DNA of 64,000 bases from Tubulanus polymorphus (lineage: Eukaryota > Nemertea > Palaeonemertea > Tubulaniformes > Tubulanidae), in assembly GCF_964204645.1 (NCBI RefSeq), contig NC_134026.1, positions 620,001 to 684,000 on the forward strand. The letters are read 5' to 3'. Positions 1 through 13,201 of the stretch are shown here, piece by piece. Numbering within the stretch: the stretch's first letter is position 1; every line of letters starts with the position of its first letter. A program made the position numbers and the translations under genes. The notes under the pieces were generated by a model, which ran no database searches, had not been told where the DNA came from, and saw nothing but the letters and a program-made list of their open reading frames with translations.

Positions 1-2793
1 TCTGGCCATCAGAGCGATCACAACTATGTGGACTTTTCTGTCAATGAATATCACAATGATTATGATACTGATGACCAGGTAAGTCAGAGTTTATATTATT
101 CTGAACGAAGTGTTGTTCCTCTCATTAATGGTGATGTCAAGATCTCTCCATTTAAAAAATTAACATTGGATAAATTCATATCAGTAACAAGTTCCATTTG
201 CAAGTCAGAAAATCATGAAAACTGTTCTTGCCCAGAGAAATTAAAAGTTGCTCAATATATCTTACAAAATCAGCCTGTAACCATGGAACAGATTAGAAAT
301 GTTTGTAAAAAGAATTTATCACCCCACAATTTCGATATGTTCTTGTTAAGATTGCCTGTAGTTATTTTGACATTAGGAAGGGATAATCTCGGTGTTGTTA
401 TCAATGGTGCAACCACCAAATACGTAGTAGAAAAAGATCCAGAGATCGATTACTCCAAGCTTTATTTAACACTAGAAAAACTAGGGCTGATACAGAGGCA
501 GAAGCCAACATCCTCGTTTACTGGTCTTACCTTAGAAAAACTAAGAGACTTGAAGGCACTAGCATCTTCAGAAATTGATAGACAACTGATTTCCTATGCA
601 GCCACTGCTGGTCTAGGCACTCGTAAGTCGAGAGAGATTCTTCATGTTACCACTGATAAGAGGCGCATAGATGAAGCCATATTCGAGCATAAGAAATTGG
701 TTGGTATTTATAACAAGTTAGCCATTTGTGAAGACAAAGTATTTCTCAGTGCCAATGGTATCAGTGATGATGAAAACTTACTGTATAATATGGACTCAGA
801 CACAGAAATAGGGAGTATTGTTGATGAGGATTCAGACAAAAATGATGGCAATTTGGAGGACAACTCGTTTCCTTTGGAATTAAGTAGCTCATCATCCGAA
901 GAAGAGACTGTCAACTGGTCAAATATGGAAGGTGTATCAGATCCTACTTTCCGTAGTATTGTTATTAATCATCGTAAGAAGATTAAAGCTAAAATGCAGC
1001 GACGCATTCAGCGCAAAAAGTCCGAAATGAGAACATGTGGGCGTAAATACAGGAGGAAAGCTAAAACAATACTACAGCGACATCCAAACATTGGACAGTT
1101 CATAGAGGAATGCGTCAGAAAATCAGGTGTGGGAGCTGATAAGTGGAGATCCTCCGGAAGCCTTACATGGGAAAGAAAACACGTAGGACAAAAGATGACA
1201 TTCGAGAAACTACGGAAAAAAGTGTCTGAAGAAATTAATGAAAAAATCAGTCATGGGACATTAGTCCAGTTATGTTATCCAAAAAATAGAAGGAATAAAT
1301 CGGCTGAAAGGTATAAAGGGGTGGCAAATATTCGAAGCAGGAGAGCCAGGAAGGGGTTTGACATCAAGCTCAATGTCGATGAAAAATGGTCAAACGCTCT
1401 TTATAAAAGTCTTGACACCCTTCAAAAAAATAACCCCAAGGAAATACTCTACATAAACCGTGACGACACAACTGGTCACCGACTGGACACCTTGACCACA
1501 TCAGCAAAGCACAGATCTTTGATGGTTCAAGACAACGTAGACATGGCAACCAGGACTGATTTTACAAATAAAGAACAGTCAGTAATACAAACTTCATCAT
1601 ATTATTTTGCTGGGCACAATGATTCTACTGTTGATGATCAATATGCTGGTGTGGTCAAGGCTGTCAAACTTACAGCGAAAAATGCATCTCAGCATAGTGC
1701 AGACCTCAGAATGTTGAAAGATCAACCAGAATTTAAAGGCCGTTTCGATAAACCCATTGATTGCATACGCGTTGATGGGGGCAATGATGAAAGTCCTTCT
1801 CACCTAGAGAATCAGTTCATCTGGGCCGAATGGCACTTGGAACAAAGTAAGTTGGTAACCATGGTAACCACTCGCTGTAGTGGAAACAGTTATTTAAACG
1901 AGGTTGAGAGGCTGAATGGAGAAATCGGCAGGGCAGCAACTAATCTATTTATTCCATCCAACATTCTTGGACCAAACAAAAATCCTCAAACAGGAAAGAT
2001 AGATGATGAAATGGTTGCCAGAAATCAACGTGCTGCTGCAGACTATTATGTTGAACGTGTAAATGGTGCTTTATTTAACAACAAGCCTATACTCATGTAT
2101 AATTGTGCCACAGATCAAAGGGCAGTTGATTATCAGGAACGCAGGGATTTACTCCTTAATTTTCTGAAATCTGGAACTGAAGCGAGACAGCGGTTAATTG
2201 ATCAAAGCAATGGCCAAGAAAGCGATTTACTCAACCATTTTGCTGATGTATGTAAAATTATGTCTACACACCAAGTTCAACCTTCCTCCAAGTACACCTA
2301 TATTCTCATGTGCTGTTTCCAAAAGGAATGCATTCATCCAATGTGCAGCAGATATTCAGATAAGAAAATTGAGGACTTCTCTTGGTTCAAAGATGGCCCT
2401 CCTATAAACTTCATACCGTGGCCATTGAAAGATGAGCAACGCTTACCTGAAATGTGCAACAAATGTAAGCCAGTATGCACGGGACACTATCTACAATGGG
2501 ACAAGTTGTATGACATATGGCGTACCAACCAGAAAATAGATCCAAATGATACTTTACCCAGCGAAGTATTGAAAAACTATTTCAAAAATGTAACCAAAAA
2601 GATTCGAGGGCACGCACAGGTGAAACCAGTTGATTTCCAGATAAATGACCAAAAAGCCAAGGAGCTAGCTTCACGCCTCTGTATCAGCGAAGCAATGGTC
2701 AAATATGAAATAGAACATCTCAGGCTTGTAGCTATTTCTAGGTCTCAAGGAGCTATTCAAGCTGCATTAACACGAGCAACTCGTAGGGATTAA
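1..2793 (+). CDS. DDE transposase/integrase-like protein, 5' end outside window
   Basis: A single reading frame runs from the first base of the window to a TAA at 2791-2793 without an intron. No ATG lies near its left end (the first in-frame one is near 283), so the true start is probably upstream and about 930 residues are visible. The N-terminal third is charged, with an acidic/serine patch, then a basic segment near nt 970-1080. A plausible catalytic triad follows: Asp pair at 1462-1467 (motif NRDDTTGHR), Asp at 1774-1776 (motif RVDGGNDE), Glu at 1906-1908 or 1921-1923 (motif EVERLNGEIG). The C-terminal part has a Cys/His-rich zinc-binding-like region (C-x4-C-x3-HPxC, later CxxC-x3-C-x-GHY). 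Intronless structure and this layout suggest a domesticated or recently active transposase. The superfamily is not recognised with certainty, and the DDE assignment is inferred from residue spacing. Confidence 0.6.
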   Translation, partial: SGHQSDHNYVDFSVNEYHNDYDTDDQVSQSLYYSERSVVPLINGDVKISPFKKLTLDKFISVTSSICKSENHENCSCPEKLKVAQYILQNQPVTMEQIRNVCKKNLSPHNFDMFLLRLPVVILTLGRDNLGVVINGATTKYVVEKDPEIDYSKLYLTLEKLGLIQRQKPTSSFTGLTLEKLRDLKALASSEIDRQLISYAATAGLGTRKSREILHVTTDKRRIDEAIFEHKKLVGIYNKLAICEDKVFLSANGISDDENLLYNMDSDTEIGSIVDEDSDKNDGNLEDNSFPLELSSSSSEEETVNWSNMEGVSDPTFRSIVINHRKKIKAKMQRRIQRKKSEMRTCGRKYRRKAKTILQRHPNIGQFIEECVRKSGVGADKWRSSGSLTWERKHVGQKMTFEKLRKKVSEEINEKISHGTLVQLCYPKNRRNKSAERYKGVANIRSRRARKGFDIKLNVDEKWSNALYKSLDTLQKNNPKEILYINRDDTTGHRLDTLTTSAKHRSLMVQDNVDMATRTDFTNKEQSVIQTSSYYFAGHNDSTVDDQYAGVVKAVKLTAKNASQHSADLRMLKDQPEFKGRFDKPIDCIRVDGGNDESPSHLENQFIWAEWHLEQSKLVTMVTTRCSGNSYLNEVERLNGEIGRAATNLFIPSNILGPNKNPQTGKIDDEMVARNQRAAADYYVERVNGALFNNKPILMYNCATDQRAVDYQERRDLLLNFLKSGTEARQRLIDQSNGQESDLLNHFADVCKIMSTHQVQPSSKYTYILMCCFQKECIHPMCSRYSDKKIEDFSWFKDGPPINFIPWPLKDEQRLPEMCNKCKPVCTGHYLQWDKLYDIWRTNQKIDPNDTLPSEVLKNYFKNVTKKIRGHAQVKPVDFQINDQKAKELASRLCISEAMVKYEIEHLRLVAISRSQGAIQAALTRATRRD

Positions 2794-5700
2794 AAGTTTT
2801 ATAAATTTTAAAGGTTAAATTATCAATATATATGTTATTATGATAGTATGGATTTCTATACCATTGACAAAGAAATTCTGTGATTGTGTGCATGGACCCG
2901 ACTTGAATATTTTGGAAAAATGTCAATGTTTTCGGATAGTCCTGAAGATCCTGTAAAAAATATTTTGGATATGTGGAAATTGGTTCATGCATCGGGTCAC
3001 TGAAACCCATCATCCTCTATAGCTTAATAATTGGCGGTAAACTGATGTGATTGATTACTGTCATTTATTTTGATTTCAGACATGGGCATGATGTGGTAAA
3101 CAAAGACCTTTGGAGCCTCGTATCAACCTTAAAAAGTTGTGACTGTCTCAATTTTGTCAGTTGATGGTTCAGAATCACAGATTTATACTATTCTGGCTTA
3201 GGATTAAGCATTTTTGAGCCAAAATGGGCATTTTCTGTTTTGGCGACATATTCGCCTCTCAGGGAACTGCCACCTATACATGTATGTTGTGCAAGGATCG
3301 TGCACTTAATTTTTATTTCCAGCCCAAAATGGATATTTTTTTCTTTTCATAATTTTGGTGACGTAACTTCTCAGGGAACTGTGAGAATACATGTATTATG
3401 TAATGCTCTTGAATTCTAATACTGAGATTAGTGTATCATAACCTTGGATGTGAAATTCTGTATTGTGAAGTGTAGTGTTACCATTGGTTTAATATCCGTG
3501 ATGAACAGTGTGAGGAATCTTATTAATTGTATACTATTTGATATCTCTTTTATATTCTGCATTTGAGCATATGGTAGGGGAAGATGAGTAGAATCGAAAA
3601 AGGGTGATACTTACTCATGACCAAGGATTCAACTGTTGCCTGCCGGAAGTGGGATCTGCTAATTGGGTAAATTTAAAGTTCTTGGTTAAAGTATTATACG
3701 TACTCTTAACATCTATCAAAACAAGTGACAAATTTAAACAGTTTTAGCCTATGCATTTTTCTTGAACTGTGAAATTGTAGATGATAATACGTTCTGGCAG
3801 GAAACAGTTGAAATTTAAATAATTGATAATTTTGCATTTAACCAATTAGAATACAATAAGATTTGTTGAATTTATATTTTAATTTTATAAAAGTAATTTT
3901 ATGATGCCCCAATGGGGATTCATTTTAATAGATGATCAATAAAGTTTCATACGGTAGTTATATTAACTCTAATTTTCTGACAAAGAAATTTTTCATTCTG
4001 CTGACACAATGCAGGAAGTTGTGTCAACCAAAATCGGTTAAAATGAGAAATAATTAACTCCTTGCATTGTGTTTCGGCCCTATTATGATAGAGACATCCA
4101 AAAATTAGAATTAAGAAATTAAATTTGAAATCAACTTTGCCAGAAGCTCTGTAACTTTCTAGAGATTGAAAACTATTGTAGTATAATTTAAATCATTTCA
4201 TGTCTCCATCATAGAAAGGTGGTTAGGGTGCTTCATCGAGCCGTGGGCCAGCTGTACATGCATTAGTATACGCATCTATTATAGTGAAGAGGTAACTATA
4301 ACTAAAATATCATCAAGACAACAATATTCTTTGAATTTTATTATCTATCTAATGGATATACAGCATCATCATCAGAGCAGAATAACTCGATGATTATAGC
4401 ACAACGAAGGTTAGTTTGATGAATGAGATATTATTCTAGTAGCTTTCATCAACTGGTTGTCCAAGCATCTAGCAAGAACAACAAGCCTCTAGGATATATA
4501 TCTTCGTAATGTAGCCTTGTGTTTATCATTTGCCAGAAATAATTCATGAACATTTTGGGGCAATTGTGATAAACACCCACTGAAATGAAGAAATGATATG
4601 TATTAATTGGCCAGACTAGAGCCCCTAGGCTACATCACTGCAAAAATGGATGGATGTTAGTGTTATTAGTAGCATGCTGAAAAGGTAGGGTTTTGTTTGT
4701 TATCTGCTGGAACTGCTGGCATGAAGAATCTAATCAGCTAAGATGCGGCTATGTGCCCCTGCCTCGGGGTCATAGAAGATGATGTCGAATACCTGTAGAG
4801 TATGCCTCTTTAACTGTTCTACTAGGCCTGCTATGATCGCATGACTGTCGAATGGCCTACACAGGTGATTATGATGTTGAGTCGAACCATGAGCGAATGG
4901 CATGTGTAAGTTATATGGCAAGGAATCTTACACTGGTAGAATACCTGACTATTTAAAATCACACTCTGGTGAAGGATTGTCGAATGCCTGACGTATGAAA
5001 ATTATTTATAATCGAATGCCTATATAGGGGGGGTACAGGGATTTCATTGACGGGTGCATAAAGACAAAGCGGGCGAACAATCGGTACCATATCGCTTTAT
5101 GTTTGGCCAAACAATATGCCGTATAGGTCCCCTATCTGAGATTTTAGTCGGAAAATCTTTATGAACCCCTCCTGGAAAAAATCCTGGATTTAAGTAACGT
5201 TCCATTGCACCAACAATACCTTAGATCTATTTGTATAAGCCTATTCGATAATACAGGCGGGATCTACATATATCTAAACCATTTTGGAAATTTGGGGTTT
5301 TTAATACATAATGAAACACCCAACGCGATAAAATCCCACAAAACAATTTTCCTTGATTATTTCGACTTTATCCTTAAAATCATCTTCAGATAATAATTTT
5401 GCTGTAACTTCTGGCTTCACGTCGGATGGTGGAATGTTATTGAATATTGATACTAAAAGGCACGGTTTACAATAAAGTCTCAATAACGAATGCATAGAAA
5501 AATTCACACAAAAAGATAATCCTCGCCTGCCAGGGAATACTCCACTCGACAATCAAGCCAAAGAAGACGAACAACTTATTTTTGCATAAATTTATTCTTG
5601 TCGTCATCTCTTACAGATATTCAAGGATGAACATATTCTATAAATGCATCTGAATTTCAATAACATATTTCAAGTTCTATAAAACAATTGTTATCAATCT

Positions 5701-6978
5701 TATATATACATATATAATATAATATAAACTAATCAAACTATTCCAAGCGTATGGAATGTAAAAATATACAACTTTGAATATTTGACGATCTCTAACTATT
5801 ACTACTAGTTTCATGCTGTCATTTCTCAGAAGATACTTCCATAATTCGAACGCTAAACGATATTTTCAATCTAATAATTCATTTACACATTTATCATTCA
5901 CATGCGCATTTAAAATAATTCCATTCAAAACAATTAACATAAAACACGTGGACTTAGCCGTTTGAATACGGGCACCAGTTTGACAGTTCTGAGTTAAATA
6001 AGTTTCTACGGTTCTTTTACAAATATTTGAATCAGGACTATAGAACTGGGTCCAGTTACAAAATAGAATATTCGTCTCAATTTTCTATACAACACAGAGT
6101 ATTGAAATCTTTAGCAACTGAAGCACGACTAGGAAAAATAATGAATCGAAATTATAAGAGTTCTAAATTTTTTAATTCATTCATCTATGGCACTTTTTAT
6201 CAGCTTGGAATACACAAAGAATTTGGAAAGAAATTCACTTTTTTATCATAAAAATGTCACCGCGAAAGCAACAAAACTCAAAACGTACAACAGTTTTCAT
6301 TTTTTCAATAATGAATGAATAATCATTGTGAAAATATTCGACAATATTCATTAAATTTGACAGCTACAAACATTAAGAGTCAGCTTGCCACAAAGGAAAA
6401 ATATCAAAACGAACACATTTACATTTACATGCAAAAACAGAGACAAAATATTCAAATGAACATCATTCATTTGCACATAAAGAATAAAATAAAAGACAAG
6501 ATTATTCTTTTAACTAAAAAGGCTAATCATACGAAATTCTTGATTTAACTTCAAAATGCTTTCAATTCATACAGTCATTTTAGTTTAGAAAATAACATTT
6601 CCCATAGTATTTTGTCAAAACATTAACACTATTGAGTTAAGTCTCAGTTCAGGGACCAGTAGCACAAAAAAGAAAACCTCAAAATTTCGGTTTAATTGCT
6701 ATTGGTTATTACTTCAGAACAGCAATTCTAGGACCAGGGCTTGGTTGTGTCCAGAAAAGTCATAATTTTGCTTTGCGAAACTGGCCCCATGAATGTAAAC
6801 TGCTATGTAAAACGTTCAAATACAAAATACATATTGATAATAATTAAACAAGAATTGATTGCGAGACACCGTTAGAGGTGGAAGCTCTTACGATATTATA
6901 AAATCACTTGTGAATCATCAATAGATTAAGAGTATCACTGCATTATGTGTCATGGATGATGAATATTATTCTATTTGT
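2794..6978. other. Intergenic, no supported gene
   Basis: About 4.2 kb with only short, low-complexity or unconvincing ORFs. It holds an imperfect tandem duplication (see 3213-3411), AT-rich stretches, and near its right end probably the 3' UTR of the minus-strand ARID5 gene. A minus-strand ORF at 5301-5552 has no recognisable family and no supporting neighbouring exons. Confidence 0.5.
3213..3411. repeat. Imperfect tandem duplication, about 105-bp period
   Basis: Two copies (about 3213-3310 and 3322-3411) share, in the same order, a CCAAAATGG motif, a TTTTGG(C/T)GAC motif, CTCAGGGAACTG and ACATGTAT. They differ by substitutions and small indels, so the duplication is old. Confidence 0.6.
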
Positions 6979-9900
6979 TCATTGTTTAGGGAACAGGTTA
7001 GTTGCCGCAGTCTGTTTCGGTAGGGAAGTACTATGAAACGGTATGTGGAATCTCTCCGGTGGTACGAATCCCATATATGGAAACATCGTGTACATCGAAT
7101 GATGTTGCTGTATCGAAACGTTGTTGTTGTGGTTGTTGTTATTGTTGTGGTTGTTGTTATGGTTACCGGTCTGCGATGAAACAAATGCTTGTGGAAATGC
7201 TGGATGAAGGGTGACCGGAAAATGTGTCGGAGCGATCTGAAAATAGAAATCAATTCATATTACCGGATCGTGCAGTGTTGAGGGGCGACTAGAGCGTTAC
7301 ACTCCGAGTAGCTAGCAGTGTGGGTGATCCACGTTGGGATGTAGTTTCCTCAACTTATCCTCAACTTAAGATATGATATTTATTCTCATTGCCCCTCTCC
7401 ACCAAACGCTGTTAGAAGTTTGGATATTTTACTTCTCTTCAGGTAGAGATGACTGTTACGCAGAGATCTGATACGGATGTTTGAGTATCACGATTATCTT
7501 AACTAAAAAATAAAACAAGCAAGAATCAATTCCATCTTAATTCAATTATCATTTTGATAACTTACCATTTGATGTTGAAGATGATGTGAGACTATCTGAT
7601 TTCTAGTTTGACTAGGTTTTGGATAAGAGCACATAACGCTAGAATCCATCCTCGATACGCCGCGACCGTTCTCTAAACTACCATTTGTAAACTCGTTCGC
7701 GTTCGATTTTAAACTCAAGTTCAACGGCTGATCTCGAACGCCGTCGACAACCGCAGAATTCCTCGATCGTTTCGCATCCATTTCGCGATGAAACATTTCT
7801 CGTTGTTGCATAGGGTTAATATTTACAACGCCATTGTTAAACGGATTTTGTCGTTTACGCGATTCGACGATCGACGACGGTAGATTCGAATGAGCTGGAG
7901 GAGCAGATGGCACCTGCGTCGTCTGCACCTGCGTCGTCTGCACCTGCATCGGCGTTATCGCTTTCAGCGGACTCAGTATTTTTTGTTCCTGTGAATGACA
8001 GATGACCGTTGGACGGGCGACAGCAGCGGTCGGTTGCTCGATGTTATTATTCAGAACGGACGTCGGGTAAAAGTTAATCGTCGGTAAACCTAACGGAATA
8101 TAACATCGAGACGTCGATGAGTCCAGAGTTTGTAACGATGGACTGAGAATCGCCCGTGATTTAGGTTTACTAATTACAGTCACTTCGCCGCTGGATATCG
8201 GTAAACTTGGTAACAATTTATCAGCCATCGGAACAAGACACGGATTTAAAGTTTGCTGCTGCTGCGATTGCTGCTGAACTTGTAACAGTCCTGACGATGT
8301 TGCCAGGTTACTGCTAACACTGACTTGGTCCTGAAATTGAAAATAGAAACATCTATAAGGCATCAGACCACAATTAGGTTAGTAGCTCGAAGATGCGTGG
8401 GGCCGGACCCCAAAAATAGTACCTAGAGTGAAGAAGAGGACCCCCATAAATGTTGCCATAATTTCTGCAAATGGGATAGGTAACGAATTTTGGTTATATG
8501 TATGAAATCCATTGATCCTGAGAGACAGATTGATGATGAAATAAGGGATTCCCTGGACTTTTTTTCCTTGGAGTAAGGGTACCAAACACGGTTGGGGATT
8601 CCCTTAGATATTGGACTCGGATGTACTGGCATACCTGTACTGGGATACCCCTCCTTTCTAAAGGTTTGATTATTTCAAAAGTTAGGTTGGGTATGTGGGG
8701 CGAAAACCACTTCAATGCGTAGCTAAGATGCTGGCCTATGAGCCATAAGCAGGATTTCCCCTGAATTTACGCGCTTATATATGAACTAAACTCTCGAATT
8801 TCTTGTTTTTACTATAGGATATAGAAGATTTTGGAATAGTGGTCTGAGCTCATAATTATTCATCATAAGTTTTTATTCCTGTATTTAGGTCTTGCAGCTA
8901 TGTACTTATTCAATTCGAGACAATGCCATATTGGTTGGCAAACACAATCACTGAGATATACACGACAGACCTCGAAGTTTGTAAATCCCCTGATTATTTT
9001 CTGTCATTATGTAAAGGAAGAGTCTCCACTACAGATGGGCAAACAAAGACAGATATACATTACTTAAAACTTACATGATTTGCCAAATGCTGCTGATTCA
9101 GATTTACTATTGGTTTATTTATGATACTGTTTGTAAGTTTAGCTGCCTCTTGTTCTCGTGATAATTCCGCTATAGTTTTATTCTGAAATTCAAGAAAACC
9201 TCAAATTAATGTTCACCATGAACTCAACAACCGCGAACAAAGTCTCTTTTAATTACACTACTTATTGACCACGAAAACATCAAACCAAATATTGCTGACT
9301 CAAGATTATTTCAAGATTTTTCATTTACCTTTTTCTTAACTTTCACAGGAGACACGATAATTTCACTAATGTGATTTTCACTATTGTTGTTAATGCGTTG
9401 TTTCAGTTGTTTAATTTTATCGGCCAATAATTCCTTGGTTTGTTGACCGTTTGTTCTAGGACTATGCGATTGTTGACTTCTCACGTATTTCTCGTATGGC
9501 AATAGAAACCTGTAACAAAAGATAGTATTCAATATTGAGTTAATGTGATAAACTAGCCAAATTTCTTGCTACCGACATCGCTTATCATTAGCTAAATAAT
9601 TTTCCTGCGATTGAATTCTGAAAACCAAACTGATACTTTTAGGTGAATTTGGTGCAAAGACTTGATTCCGCATTTATTTGGTGGTGGTAACAAACTGAAA
9701 GAATTCAGCAATCAACGATTAAACATTTGGTGATAATATCAATCATTTTATCTAACATTGCATCCCTTGGCACGCTATACAAAATTTGGAAAAAATCGAT
9801 TAGCCGATGAAATTCGTTCAGTCTGTCAAAGGTTTAGCTTTTTCTCATATTAAATATAGAGCTCACTTTTCATAATTTCTCCGAGTACACGTAGCTGCGC

Positions 9901-12900
9901 TTGTACTACCCGGATTTCCACCTAGAAGATCGTACAAATGTTTCCACAGACGTTTTTCCGTAATCTGTCGAAAAAGCAATAAAATCATAATGTATAAAGA
10001 ATGGAAAAAAAAAACCATTTTGTGCGGCAATAAACTCGATGAATTATTAGTGGATTAGTTTTACCTTCTCATAACCACCAAGTTTCTGAGCGTAAGTGTA
10101 AAACAAGTGCAGATCAACTAGAAATAAAGAGATAGTGTTTTTATTTGCAATTCCAAACATTAAGAAAGTGTGTTAACAACAGAGGAACAAGTTCTACAGT
10201 CTATATACATGTATCATATATATTCTTAGATTGGTTTATTTCAATTGACCGTCCGTGGAATCAGCACCAATGTTTCGAAAGACAAAAACAAAACAATTCA
10301 AATCATTCAGTGCTCAGAAAACTCCTCATATTCATACATACTCGTTTTAAATCCTAATTTTGGAACGCGCGAGATCGGAGTTCCTCGTTTTCTCATCAGC
10401 GAGTGCAGCTTCGTCAGAAACAGTTTTTCATCAATCGGAGATTTCAGTTGTATTCTCCTCGGTGAACATTTCGTCGATAAATCAGTCTATAAAAAACAGA
10501 ACGTTAACCAGAGTCAAATTTTCCATTTTCCGACGAGAACAGAAGAAATCGACCGAAAACTAATTTTATACCTTTTTATTTGAGATGACTATTTCTGGCG
10601 GTGTTTTAGTGCTGTCCGATTCCGAATCATAATCCCCGCATGATTTCTTTTTTCGACGTCTTCCTTTCAATTTAGGAGCTAAAAACACGAGAAAAAAAAA
10701 ACAATTCAGATGCTGACATTTACCTTTAATACCTATGATATGCAATAGATGGAGTTAAGCACAGCAGACGAGTATTGATTTTCCCCAGTTTATCGCTTAT
10801 CACTACTTCAACATTACTCATGTTGAATGATATCATAAAAAGCTACCATTTGTACACAAACAACTGATAACGCTAGACATAAATAGATTTCAATTCGATT
10901 CATACATTCAGCATTTCTCGATTGATAAATCTACCAGCTTATCAGTAATCTTATTTTTTGCAACAAAAAAAAAAATATGAAGAAAATTCCACGAAACGAA
11001 ACGAAAGTAATTGAAGCAAATCTTCTTCCCGACGAGTTTAATCATAATTACTGGCCTCTAAAATCTTATCAAATGTTAGAAGGTATTTTTCAAGGCGTCT
11101 TTTAAAGCATAGGAGAAAATTCTTAAATAGTCAGTTCAGCATAGTAATGAGAAACTAACAATTATTTGTATTGGCCGTAAAACGGTTGAAATATTATGGC
11201 ACACACATGTGCTGCATTCAGTCGAGTCGATGTATTATGTGTATATGCTAATGTATATATTTATATACATGAAAAGGTTACAATCAAATAGAAATAAGAA
11301 CTGATGATGAATTTGAATAACAATAATACCGACTAGAGACACGGCGAGGAGATAGAACAGAACGAGGCATTAAAAATCCGATAAAATTCTGATCACAAAG
11401 CAACTGACTAGTTATTGAATATGCTTATAGCCAGCAGTTAACTACATAATAATAATAATTAAAGCCTTCGGCCATTGCCTGCATGAGACTAATCATAATA
11501 ATTGTAGTTCATTGTTCAAGTTACGTAGAAACTTTTATGACAAATTGAACATATATAAATACCGCGTAATCATTGAATAGATCTACCTCGATTTATGGAC
11601 TATTCAACATGATACAAGCAATAAAAATAGTACATAAATCAAGACTGTTGTCTTCATGCAGTAAATTCCAAAGGAGTTTTTAAAATGATAACTTGATCAA
11701 TAAACGCAGGCCCCAGCCCGATGTGTACTAATGGTTATGACGCTACAGGGCGGAGCCACTTTCCACCCATTTTATAAATCCTCTGAGTATTCCCTGATTT
11801 TTCCATGTGATTACACAAAATTCCCCGAGTGAATCAAGAGAAATTTCTTGATTTAGAATGTTACAATTTATTCAGTTTCTATGAACGATGTAACATATCC
11901 AAATTGCCTGAGTTTTCCAGGTTTTTGTTAAAATTTGTCAAATTCCCTGATTTTTAACAGGATTTTTTTCTGATATCCAGGGTTTTCCAGGTCAGTGGCC
12001 ACCCCCCCCCCCCCCCCGTGATATCAATCTTCAATCGCTTTCGTTTTCGTCGCTTAATGAAAAATTTAGGTCAACGATCAAATACGAACCTAAATGATCT
12101 AATCTTTGTTCTAAATTATCGAGTTCGGCTGATTCGAAAACATCTCGACAGAACACAACGAACGACGGTCTGCGGATATTGATTCCGCCGAGAGCAGAAA
12201 TCAATGTATTTTTCAACCATGCGTCGGTCATACTGTCTAAACGTTTTATTACTGTACAATATCGGCAATATTGTGAATAACTGAGTATCGTTACGTGAGC
12301 ACCGTTATGATTATCACAGAAACCTACAACAAAAATAATATCATAGCTTTTTTATTACGGTTCTTTTCGCTAGAGTCTATATTTTATTGCCTGTAACCTG
12401 ATTTTTTTCTGGGGGGGGGGGGGGGGGCGGAATGTAATTTAATTTTTTGCTAAGATACCCAGTAGAATTGTGCAGTGTGAATGAATCATTGTTTTTATAT
12501 CCATTTCATACTGTATTGAAGGGTTGCCAAAAATTTTTTATTCACCACAGTTGAATCGTCCCGGAGAAGAGACTCCATTTTTTGAATGTTTAACATTATG
12601 TTTTCAAGCTTCAATCCAAACTTCGATGATTTGAAAATATCTCAGTTTGTAAAGCAGAGAAAGCTCATTGTTAAACTCGATTTATCTAAAAAAAATTGAG
12701 AAATTTTTTTCCATTCCAATTGAGTAAAAGAAACTTTTAGGCAATCCTTCAATACAGTGTAACATATGATTCATACTGGTCATTCTAACAACTATTTGAA
12801 GAGTTTTCATGTACACAAAAATCAAGCCAAATATCCTCAAAACAGGCTGCAGGCAATATAATATCTCTATAGGAATAATAATCAATTCTTTGACCTGGAT

Positions 12901-13167
12901 TTTGATCTAATCTTGACATTATTTATTAGTCTACAGTCAAATTGTACTTTAATGTAGGTCGTGATTTTTAATACTCATTTCTCATAAAAAACGATTGGAT
13001 TTCATTTGGTCCCGAAAGATTCAGATTTAACGAGCTATTACGTTATTACATTGGTTAATTAAAGTTTATCTTATTAATTAGATTAATCCAATTAAGACAA
13101 ATGGAATATGATTTAGTGAATTTATCAGTTATGCACTCGTATGTGGTAGTGTATGAGAGAGACAGAG

Positions 13168-13201
<34 letters not shown>

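Noticed and set aside
5301-5552. Minus-strand ORF with a plausible soluble segment (SDVKPEVTAKLLSEDDF)
   Set aside because: No family recognised, no neighbouring exons and no splice context; could be ARID5 3' UTR or chance.
8423-8715. Overlapping minus-strand ORFs in an ARID5 intron
   Set aside because: Three overlapping frames with no domain features, in a repeat-like intronic stretch.
12031-12089. Extension of ARID5 exon 4 to an in-frame stop
   Set aside because: The GTTCGT donor at 12088-12089 joins in frame to the exon encoding KLKGRRRKKKS, as in ARID5B; the extension is intron.
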